Assembly (NCBI GenBank): GCA_002359825.1
Contig: DENY01000096.1
Span: forward strand, 641-7,192
Source: Bacteroidales bacterium UBA2632
GTDB lineage: Bacteria; Bacteroidota; Bacteroidia; Bacteroidales; Dysgonomonadaceae
Direction of reading: 5' to 3'
DNA: 6,552 nucleotides
Shown: one piece after another, positions 1 to 5,757 of the stretch
Position numbering within the stretch: the first letter of the stretch is position 1
Layout of the letters: every line of letters starts with the position of its first letter
The notes under the pieces: generated by a model
What the model saw: the letters and a program-made list of their open reading frames with translations, nothing else
What the model was told of the DNA's origin: nothing
Database searches by the model: none
Program-made: the position numbers and the translations under genes

Positions 1-2444
1 CACAGTATACTACTACGCTCACCATCCAATCTGTAAGAAAGGTGCAACTATCTGCTTACGAACCCAATCAATTGATGCAAAATGTGGGCGATTCGCTTGT
101 TGTGTCGGCACAGTTGACCAACCGAGGCAATAGCAAAGAGACAATTACTGTGACTGCTGCTTTCCCCGACCTAAGAGGAGGGACGAAAGTTGAGAAAAAG
201 CAGATCGTTTTAGATGCTTATCAAGACACCATTATCACTTTCAGCAAAATAATCACCAAAGACCTATTGCGTGTAGAGCGTTACACCGTGAATATGGCTG
301 CACTGTATAGTAATGGGGAGTTGATAAACAACGTGAGGATTGGGGTGCAAAATGTATCAGGTAGTCGCACCTTTACTGACCCTGCTTATGGATATAGTTT
401 TGATTCGTACAGCAGTAACAGTATAGAGTTGAGTGGAAGGAATCTGTTTTCGCATAACGAAGCGATGCAACTAAATGCAAAAGGAGAATACGAAATGCTT
501 GATGGAACACTCGATTTCAATTTAAATGCTTATTACTATACATATGGTAGCACTCGTCCTCAGATCACGAATACCTATATTGACTATCAAAAAAACAACA
601 AAGGCATCAGGATAGGAAACATATCCGAAAGTCTGGAGAAGTATGTCAACGGTAGAGGGGTGAAAACCTATTTTGGAAATGAAAAGACTGGAAAATATAT
701 TGAAGTAGGTTGGGCCGATAAAAGTTACAACTTACTGGGCGACCAATATCGATCTGATTTTGGCACTGGTTATACTGCCTATGCAAAAACTGCACTCAGG
801 ACCCGCAAAGAGGGTGAATACATGGGTAGTGTGCTCTATGATCAAACTCCGTATGAGAACTCGGAAAATGTGGTGGTGATGAATGAGTACAACTTTGAGT
901 TGATGAAAGATGTGAGGTTAGGTTTTGAGTTGGGTGCAGGTCTCACCCGACTGTTGAAGGCAGATGAATCTCCCATTGAACCATCCGTGGCCTTGGGGTA
1001 TAAGTTGAGTGGTAAGTTTGGAAAATACAATATCAACAGTAGCAATTTTTTAAGTTCGGGTTATTATCCTGGAGTAAGACGGGGTGTAGTACAGTTGAAC
1101 GAACGCATTGGTCGTCAATTGGGTAAAGTGGGTGTGTGGGCAGGTTACTCGTTATATAAATACAATCCACAACAATTGGAAGAACGTAATTCATACTATT
1201 CCTACGGTCGTGGTAACTCTCGTTTAGAGGCAGGAACAAACTTCTCGCTATCTCGCAATACACGCATGAGTATTACTGCCAAACAACAAACCGATGAGGG
1301 CGTAATTGGCTATAACAGCCAAGAAGAGCAATCAACCTCCAAAATGCATTCTTACCTACTAACTGAATCTATCAATTGGCGTAGTCGTAATTCAGAACAC
1401 ACCGTTGGACTATCTGCCGAGAATGGATTTACTAAAATACCCTTTATAGAGGGTCAGCAGTTTCAATTACGCGTAAATGCCAACTGGAACTACCGCATCT
1501 TCACCCTCAATAGCTACTACCAGCAAGGAGATTTCACTATCTATGAGGCGTACCGCAATGCATTGGAAGGCGATAGTAATTACCGTTTTAATGTTTCGGG
1601 TGGGGTAAGAAAAGATTTTTTTGGCAAACGCTTAAAAACAAACTTGAATGTCAACTATAATCGCAATTCCTACTCTGGTGATAATTGGACCTACTCGGGA
1701 CGTGTGGATTATGCCATCACTCCCCAGTTTTCGAGTTTTGTAAATGCTTATGCTTATAACTACAGTAGTAGCAGTTACAGTTCGTTCAATACCAATGTGC
1801 AAGCGGGTTTTCGTTACAACTTGCCATCAAAAGGACAAGCTGCAGTGGGTAAAAAAGGAGATTTGAAGCTATTCCTGTATTACGATAACAATGTAAACGG
1901 CATATATGACACTGGCGACACACCTGCCGAAGATCGAATAGTGACAATTGGTGGTGTGAGTTTTATAAGCAATACAAAAGGTGAGGTAGAGTACAGGAAG
2001 TTGCCTTATGACAACTATTCACTTAAAATTTCATCGCAAGATTGGTATGCTGTTGCACCAGCTTCGGTTGTAATTGCTGACAAACGCACCACGCTGAATG
2101 TGCCATTACAACGTACAGGTAAAGTAACAGGAAAACTATATTACAAATACGATGCACGCCTTAGCGAAGAGTTTGCAGAAAAATATGGTGGTTTGCGTAT
2201 GTGGGCTACTGCTACTGATGGTAGAAAAATTGAAGCCCTCACTAATGCTAATGGAGAGTTTACACTCTTCCTTCCGGTTGGTGAATACGAAATATCGGTT
2301 GACGCCAACTCTTTGACCAAGAATGTGTATACCGATTTTGAACCGCAAACAGTGCAGGTAGTAGCCGATGGAACAACGGTAATACCCGCTATAGAATTGA
2401 AGATAAAGCAGCGGAAGATTGAGGTGAAGAGGTTTGGTTCGTAA
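1..2444 (+). CDS. Large outer-membrane beta-barrel protein, usher-like (5' end missing)
   Basis: The frame is open from base 3 with no stop, so the gene starts before the window and the GTG at 42 is not its start; 813 residues are visible. Residues 1 to about 125 look like an Ig-like beta sandwich with an NRGN turn. About 125 to 610 is a run of short alternating strands rich in Tyr, Asn, Ser and Gly, typical of an outer-membrane barrel, including RIGN (203-206) followed by GRG (217-219), which recalls the strand-edge pattern of ushers. A Ca-binding-like loop DNNVNGIYDTGD (628-639) opens an SdrD-B-like domain, followed by a carboxypeptidase-regulatory-like domain (about 706-775, with NGEF at 750). 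Small C-terminal beta domains after a barrel are a known usher feature. The next plus-strand gene encodes a small secreted protein that could be its substrate. I infer a fimbrial-usher-like secretion pore; another large barrel protein remains possible. CDS is certain, function moderate. Confidence 0.85.
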   Translation, partial: QYTTTLTIQSVRKVQLSAYEPNQLMQNVGDSLVVSAQLTNRGNSKETITVTAAFPDLRGGTKVEKKQIVLDAYQDTIITFSKIITKDLLRVERYTVNMAALYSNGELINNVRIGVQNVSGSRTFTDPAYGYSFDSYSSNSIELSGRNLFSHNEAMQLNAKGEYEMLDGTLDFNLNAYYYTYGSTRPQITNTYIDYQKNNKGIRIGNISESLEKYVNGRGVKTYFGNEKTGKYIEVGWADKSYNLLGDQYRSDFGTGYTAYAKTALRTRKEGEYMGSVLYDQTPYENSENVVVMNEYNFELMKDVRLGFELGAGLTRLLKADESPIEPSVALGYKLSGKFGKYNINSSNFLSSGYYPGVRRGVVQLNERIGRQLGKVGVWAGYSLYKYNPQQLEERNSYYSYGRGNSRLEAGTNFSLSRNTRMSITAKQQTDEGVIGYNSQEEQSTSKMHSYLLTESINWRSRNSEHTVGLSAENGFTKIPFIEGQQFQLRVNANWNYRIFTLNSYYQQGDFTIYEAYRNALEGDSNYRFNVSGGVRKDFFGKRLKTNLNVNYNRNSYSGDNWTYSGRVDYAITPQFSSFVNAYAYNYSSSSYSSFNTNVQAGFRYNLPSKGQAAVGKKGDLKLFLYYDNNVNGIYDTGDTPAEDRIVTIGGVSFISNTKGEVEYRKLPYDNYSLKISSQDWYAVAPASVVIADKRTTLNVPLQRTGKVTGKLYYKYDARLSEEFAEKYGGLRMWATATDGRKIEALTNANGEFTLFLPVGEYEISVDANSLTKNVYTDFEPQTVQVVADGTTVIPAIELKIKQRKIEVKRFGS

Positions 2445-2460
2445 ACAAGTGACTGCTTTT

Positions 2461-2484
2461 GTAGTGACAGGTCGCGACCTGTCA
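2461..2484 (+). repeat. REP-like element 1: GTAG plus 20-bp perfect palindrome
   Basis: A GTAG tetranucleotide (2461-2464) is followed directly by a perfect 20-bp palindrome (2465-2484, TGACAGGTCG and its complement). It is preceded by TGCTTTT, and the whole leader TGCTTTTGTAGTG (2454-2466) recurs at 2512-2524 with one change. A GTAG at the foot of a hairpin is the known hallmark of REP elements mobilised by Y1 HUH transposases of the RAYT family. No U-tract follows, so it is not a standard intrinsic terminator for the barrel gene ending at 2444. Assignment to REP is inference from form. Confidence 0.7.
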
Positions 2485-2518
2485 TTGGAAAATTAAAAAT
2501 GGTAGCCTAGTTGCATTT

Positions 2519-2545
2519 GTAGTGGCCGTACCTATGTGTCGGCCA
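2519..2545 (+). repeat. REP-like element 2: GTAG plus imperfect hairpin
   Basis: GTAG (2519-2522) is followed directly by a stem TGGCCG (2523-2528) pairing with CGGCCA (2540-2545), with a possible inner AC/GT pair and a loop around CTATGT. It has the same orientation and leader as the element 58 bases upstream, but a different stem sequence, so pairing rather than sequence is conserved. The loop wording (CCTATGTGT flanked by GGCC arms) resembles a dispersed Bacteroidetes intergenic hairpin type that I recall, not verified here. Confidence 0.65.
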
Positions 2546-2560
2546 TTTAATTGAGGCATT

Positions 2561-2650
2561 TAGGCCCGAAGGGCTGTCATAATTCAGCCCAAGCTGCAAG
2601 GCTTGGGGCAAAGTTAGATAAATGACAACGAGGCCTGTAAGGCTGGTATA
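2561..2650. repeat. Multi-hairpin dispersed-type repeat
   Basis: This stretch holds four small stems. GGCCC (2563-2567) can pair with GGGCT (2571-2575, one G.T). GGGCTG (2571-2576) can pair instead with CAGCCC (2585-2590). CCCAAGC (2588-2594) pairs with GCTTGGG (2601-2607). GCCT (2633-2636) pairs with AGGC (2640-2643). The first three share arms and exclude each other. The pattern (GGCCCGAAGGGCTG, then ATAATTCAGCCC, then CCTGTAAGGC) resembles a repeat that I recall from intergenic regions of many Bacteroidetes; only one copy is visible here, so repeat status rests on memory. Confidence 0.5.
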
Positions 2651-2687
2651 GAATGAGCTGAAAGTTATGAAAAATGGTGTATAACTC

Positions 2688-2717
2688 TTTGTCATACTGA
2701 ACGCAATGAAGTATCCC
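2688..2717. repeat. Fragment of a dispersed intergenic repeat (GTCATACTGAACG type)
   Basis: GTCATACTGAACG followed by CAATGAAGTATCCC closely resembles a dispersed element of the form GTCATTCTGAACGAAGTGAAGAATC, which I recall as frequent in Bacteroidetes and other environmental genomes. No inverted partner is visible, so this looks like a lone or degraded copy. Single copy in the window; identification is from memory. Confidence 0.4.
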
Positions 2718-2763
2718 TTCAATGCTTGCAGAAAAGAAAGAGAATCGCATTTAATTAAATCGG

Positions 2764-2810
2764 TTCACTTTTTACTATTTACTGTTCACTATTTACTGCT
2801 CACTGTTCAC
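2764..2810. repeat. 7-bp tandem repeat, about 6.7 units
   Basis: Consecutive heptamers read TTCACTT, TTTACTA, TTTACTG, TTCACTA, TTTACTG, CTCACTG and a partial TTCAC, consensus TTYACTN. The array ends 43 bases before the ATG of the small secreted protein at 2854. A heptamer array can gain or lose units by slipped-strand pairing, which would alter spacing in the leader or promoter region of that gene. The array is seen directly; any regulatory effect is inference. Confidence 0.85.
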
Positions 2811-2853
2811 GACAAATTAAAATAATGAAATCAAATTTAAACACAAATAGAAT

Positions 2854-3429
2854 ATGAAAAAAATAATTTTACTAACTGCAATTATGTTTGCTGGTCTTTC
2901 GGTGGCAAAAGCACAAGAGACAACTGAAGCTACCTCACAATCGGGAATAACTGCCTTTACAGTTCTCAAAGTGCATTTGCACAACTTTATGTCTATCGCT
3001 ATCAAACCGGATGACTCAAATGTTGATCTGGAGTATAAGACTGCTGACGACTACGATGGAACAGGTGTGTCGGCTCTCAAAGAAGATCATCTCATTGTAT
3101 CGAGTCTTTCGCCCTTTATAGTAAAGGTAAATTCTTCTACAACATCTCCAATAAATGCAGATGGAATTGCCCTTAAAGCAGATGGTACTGGTATAAAGAT
3201 TAAAGTAGAGAAACGTACATCAAGAGGAATGGTGGGGTCAATAGCCAATGCTGTCACACTAAGATTTGAAGGTGATGACATTATCGATAGTGACGTGGCA
3301 AGTTTGAACAACACTTTCAACATCACCTATAGTGGAGAAGGTGATGGAGCATATAGAAATAAATATTTTGGTGATGGGGATCCTGTTGTGTACACAACAA
3401 ACGTAATCTACACCATAACTTCTAAATAA
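2854..3429 (+). CDS. Small secreted beta-sandwich protein, possible pilin-like subunit
   Basis: This 191-residue protein begins with a clear signal peptide (residues 1-20, MKK charged end, hydrophobic core, AKA then cut before QE). An in-frame TAG at 2848-2850 makes ATG 2854 the first possible start. The mature part has no cysteine and alternates short beta strands: FMSIAI (45-50), VDLEY (57-61), an ADDYDGTG turn (64-71), HLIVSSLSPFIVKVNSS (79-95), IKIKVEK (114-120), and a final strand VVYTTNVIYTITS (178-190). A Y-x-G turn, then a strand with VSS, and a closing YTIT strand recall pilin or WxL-like sandwich domains. It follows the usher-like gene on the same strand after a 409-base repeat-rich gap and has its own terminator. 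The substrate role for that barrel is inference; I do not recognise a named family. Confidence 0.9.
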   Translation: MKKIILLTAIMFAGLSVAKAQETTEATSQSGITAFTVLKVHLHNFMSIAIKPDDSNVDLEYKTADDYDGTGVSALKEDHLIVSSLSPFIVKVNSSTTSPINADGIALKADGTGIKIKVEKRTSRGMVGSIANAVTLRFEGDDIIDSDVASLNNTFNITYSGEGDGAYRNKYFGDGDPVVYTTNVIYTITSK

Positions 3430-3502
3430 TAAGTTTGTTGCTGATTGCAATCCGCAATATTAGAGAGAAAAACCGTTAATCTAATATGTTTTTTAAATGT
3501 TG

Positions 3503-3542
3503 GAAGGCTGTACAAAGTAATTTGTATGGTCTTCTTTTTTTT
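3503..3542 (+). terminator. Strong intrinsic terminator of the small secreted protein gene
   Basis: A 14-bp stem (arms 3503-3516 and 3521-3534, GAAGGCTGTACAAA with TTTGTATGGTCTTC, three G.U pairs) closes on a GTAA loop and is followed by eight T (3535-3542). The T-run lies on the plus strand, 74 bases after the stop at 3429. On the minus strand the sequence beyond the hairpin is A-rich, so it is poorly suited to end the convergent CapA-type gene. Confidence 0.9.
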
Positions 3543-3577
3543 GTAAAATAGAGGACTTCTATAATATTTAGAAACAT

Positions 3578-4666
3578 CTAAAGAGACGATTTCACAATCT
3601 TATTAGCCCCTCTCACAAACCTCTTCATTCCCCCCAATTCATAAGGCTGTAATTCATATTTGTTTTCATCAAAAATCTCATCATTCATTGTATCTTCTTT
3701 GGCAATAGGAAGCAACCGATAAACAGGTTTCCAGTTCTTATAGTATTTATGAACCCACACCCATGAATGATCGGCCGATTCAATGATTACTGAATCATTG
3801 TCTGCATCTTTTCTCAATACTATTTCTGCTAACATTCCGCCATCAGTGTTGGGTTGGCGTTGATTTGAGATAAAGTTTCCCAAAGAGTAATAGACTACTT
3901 GCTTAATCGTGTTGTTATCTCTATAAATATGAATGGGTTGGACTACGTGTGGATGGTGGCCGATGATGATTCGTACATCATTATTTAAAAGAAATTGGGC
4001 AACTGACTTTTGGTGTTTAGTTGGCTTGGTGTAATACTCTTCGCCCCAATGCATCACAGCAATTATAATATCGGGCTGTAGGAGTTGTGTTGCCTCTATA
4101 TCTTCTTTAATAAGAATTGTATCAATTATATTTACAATGTTTGGCTCAATCGCCAATAGGCCATTTGTTCCATAAGTATAGTTGAGGAAAGCTATGCGAA
4201 TGCCATTTTTGATAATCATCAAAGGATAGTTGAGATCCCGTTCTTCTTTGGATACAAAAGAGCCAGTTTGTTTTACACCTTGCTCTTTTATAAATTGAAC
4301 GGTTTGTTCCAAACCCTCGCGACCCGTGTCTAAAGCATGATTGTTGGCAGTGAAGAATATATTGAATCCTGCATTTCTCAATGCGATTGAATATTCTTTG
4401 GGAGAGCTAAAAAGAGGATAACCAGTGTAAGGCTTTCCTCCAAGGGTCGTTTCAAAGTTAACGCCTGCTATATCTGCTCTTGAAATGTGGTCTTTCACCA
4501 ATTCAAATGCTGAATCGTAGTTGTAACCACTATCTGTTTTGGCAGCATACACTTGGGGGGTATGTTGCATGGCATCGCCGGCAAATATTAACGATACTCT
4601 TCTTTCTTGAGCAAAACCGATTGCAAAAGAGAGGGAGAGTAAAGAAAATAAGCAATAGATGCGCAT
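3578..4666 (-). CDS. Secreted CapA-family protein (PGA_cap, calcineurin-like fold)
   Basis: The 362-residue product carries a signal peptide (1-19, GFA then Q) and no later membrane segment, so it should act in the periplasm or at the surface. The order of motifs is that of the bacterial capsule synthesis protein family PGA_cap, which has a metallophosphoesterase fold: AGDAM (29-33), NFET (70-73), NNHALDTG (108-115), HWGEEY (206-211), GHHPHV (236-241) and SLGNF (261-265). These Asp, Asn and His residues are the likely metal ligands. CapA takes part in poly-gamma-glutamate export or retention in Bacillus, but no capB or capC partner lies nearby, and many Bacteroidetes carry lone homologues of unknown substrate. 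It sits 86 bases after folD on the same strand. Family call is firm, substrate unknown. Confidence 0.93.
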   Translation of the reverse strand: MRIYCLFSLLSLSFAIGFAQERRVSLIFAGDAMQHTPQVYAAKTDSGYNYDSAFELVKDHISRADIAGVNFETTLGGKPYTGYPLFSSPKEYSIALRNAGFNIFFTANNHALDTGREGLEQTVQFIKEQGVKQTGSFVSKEERDLNYPLMIIKNGIRIAFLNYTYGTNGLLAIEPNIVNIIDTILIKEDIEATQLLQPDIIIAVMHWGEEYYTKPTKHQKSVAQFLLNNDVRIIIGHHPHVVQPIHIYRDNNTIKQVVYYSLGNFISNQRQPNTDGGMLAEIVLRKDADNDSVIIESADHSWVWVHKYYKNWKPVYRLLPIAKEDTMNDEIFDENKYELQPYELGGMKRFVRGANKIVKSSL

Positions 4667-4691
4667 TTTTACATACCATTTAGAATAAATG

Positions 4692-4723
4692 AAATCACTC
4701 CGTTAAAGTCCCTTAAGTGATTT
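4692..4723. terminator. Possible weak hairpin terminator between folD and the CapA-type gene
   Basis: Arms AAATCACT (4692-4699) and AGTGATTT (4716-4723) are perfect 8-bp complements around a 16-base loop, with T-runs on the plus side (4721-4726) and a moderately T-rich sequence following on the minus side. It could end folD transcripts or sit in the leader of the CapA-type gene. The long loop and short, AT-rich stem keep confidence low. Confidence 0.35.
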
Positions 4724-4735
4724 TTTGAGTAATCA

Positions 4736-4754
4736 AGTATTTAATGTAAATACT
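4736..4754 (-). other. AT-only hairpin at the folD stop codon
   Basis: AGTATTTA (4736-4743) and TAAATACT (4747-4754) form a perfect 8-bp stem with a 3-base loop that overlaps the folD stop codon (4753-4755). There is no GC clamp beyond one pair near each end and no T-run after it on the minus strand, so termination is doubtful. It may protect the 3' end of the mRNA or be chance. Confidence 0.35.
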
Positions 4755-5634
4755 ATTTGTACACTTCTTTTTTACCTGCTAACAAGGTGTTCTTGAGTAA
4801 CGAAACAATGGTCATTGGACCTACACCTCCTGGAACGGGTGTAATGTAGGAACATTTGGGAGCTACTTCATCAAAAGCCACATCACCTTTTAATTTGAAA
4901 TCTGACTTTGTTTTGTCGGATGGAACGCGTGTAGTGCCAACATCTATCACAACTGCGCCTTCTTTCACCATATCGCCTTTCAAGAATTCGGGGACACCTA
5001 ATGCGGCAATAATAATATCGGCTTCGAGGCAAATCTCTTTGATGTTTTTTGTTCTACTGTGGCAAACCGTTACGGTGCAATCGCCAGGATATCCTTTTTG
5101 CATCAACAACATGGCGGCAGGCTTGCCCACAATATTGCTACGTCCTAAGATGACACAGTGCTTCCCTAGTGTCTCTATCTTATAACGCTTGAGTAGTTCT
5201 AATATGCCTGAGGGAGTAGCCGATAGGAAACAAGGCATGCCCAAAGACATTCTTCCCACATTTACAGGGTGAAAACCATCAACATCTTTACGGTAATCTA
5301 TGGCTTCCGTAACTTTATCTTCTGATATATGTTTGGGTAGGGGTAGTTGAACTATGAATCCGTCGATGGCAGGGTCGTTGTTCAACTTCTCTACAGCTTC
5401 AAGCAACTCTTCCTCCGTTACATCATTCTCAAAACGGATGAGCGTAGATTCAAAACCAACCTCTTTGCATGATTTCACCTTGTTGGAAACATACGTTTCA
5501 CTACCTCCATCGTGGCCTACAAGAATAGCAGCCAGATGGGGCGTTTTGCCTCCAACAGCCTTTATCTGTTTTACTTCTTCAGCTATCTCTTTTTTTATTT
5601 CTGCCGATGTGGCTTTTCCATCTATCAGTTGCAT
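4753..5634 (-). CDS. folD: FolD, methylenetetrahydrofolate dehydrogenase / methenyltetrahydrofolate cyclohydrolase
   Basis: FolD interconverts 5,10-methylene-, 5,10-methenyl- and 10-formyl-tetrahydrofolate in the cytoplasm, using NADP(H) or NAD(H). The 293-residue length is normal. Signature features are YVSNK (48-52, with the catalytic Lys 52), VQLPLP (95-100), KDVDGFHP (116-123), the dinucleotide-binding GRSNIVGKP (164-172), VIDVGTTR (229-236) and TPVPGGVGP (265-273). The start is well fixed: an in-frame TAA lies five codons upstream (5647-5649) and the MQLIDGK opening fits the family. It lies 115 bases downstream of ffh and 86 bases upstream of the CapA-type gene, all on the minus strand; shared transcription is possible but not shown. 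All expected active-site residues are present. Confidence 0.98.
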   Translation of the reverse strand: MQLIDGKATSAEIKKEIAEEVKQIKAVGGKTPHLAAILVGHDGGSETYVSNKVKSCKEVGFESTLIRFENDVTEEELLEAVEKLNNDPAIDGFIVQLPLPKHISEDKVTEAIDYRKDVDGFHPVNVGRMSLGMPCFLSATPSGILELLKRYKIETLGKHCVILGRSNIVGKPAAMLLMQKGYPGDCTVTVCHSRTKNIKEICLEADIIIAALGVPEFLKGDMVKEGAVVIDVGTTRVPSDKTKSDFKLKGDVAFDEVAPKCSYITPVPGGVGPMTIVSLLKNTLLAGKKEVYK

Positions 5635-5722
5635 GTTTCTTTTTGTTTATGGTGAAAAGTAATCAGTGAGTTGAGTTTTGAAAAAAGTAAGCAGAGAACA
5701 ATGAAGGTAAGGATAAAGAAAA

Positions 5723-5757
5723 TTTATCTTAACTCTTAATTCTTACTTCTTATCTTC
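5723..5757. repeat. Short 7-bp tandem repeat across the ffh stop codon
   Basis: On the plus strand, TAACTCT (5730-5736), TAATTCT (5737-5743) and TACTTCT (5744-5750) are three clear heptamers, with looser units TTTATCT before (5723-5729) and TATCTTC after (5751-5757). The array covers the stop codon of ffh (5750-5752) and its last Arg codons. It is AT-rich and short, so chance or codon bias in the poly-Arg tail may contribute. Confidence 0.55.

Noticed and set aside
42..44. GTG as the start of the barrel protein
   Set aside because: The frame is open upstream to base 3 with protein-like sequence, and there is no signal peptide after the GTG, which an outer-membrane protein needs. The true start lies before the window.
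2465..2484. The 20-bp palindrome as the terminator of the barrel gene
   Set aside because: No T-run follows and the GTAG leader is shared with a second hairpin downstream, which fits a REP-like element better.
2507..2722. A 71-codon minus-strand open frame in the repeat-rich gap
   Set aside because: It runs across two or three different repeat elements, has no ribosome binding site or recognisable domain, and is best explained as a chance frame through the repeats.
3457..3487. Inverted pair ATATTAG (3457-3463) and CTAATAT (3481-3487)
   Set aside because: Seven AT-rich bases around a 17-base loop are expected by chance; the strong terminator just downstream explains the 3' end.
4480..4683. 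Plus-strand open frame opposite the start of the CapA-type gene, and similar opposite-strand frames inside folD and ffh
   Set aside because: They lie antisense to well-recognised genes, show no domain or start signal, and are shadows of the real coding frames.
5654..5661. Minus-strand TACTTTTC as a Bacteroidetes -7 promoter element (TAnnTTTG) for folD
   Set aside because: One mismatch at the last base and no convincing TTTG at about -33; such matches are common in AT-rich DNA.
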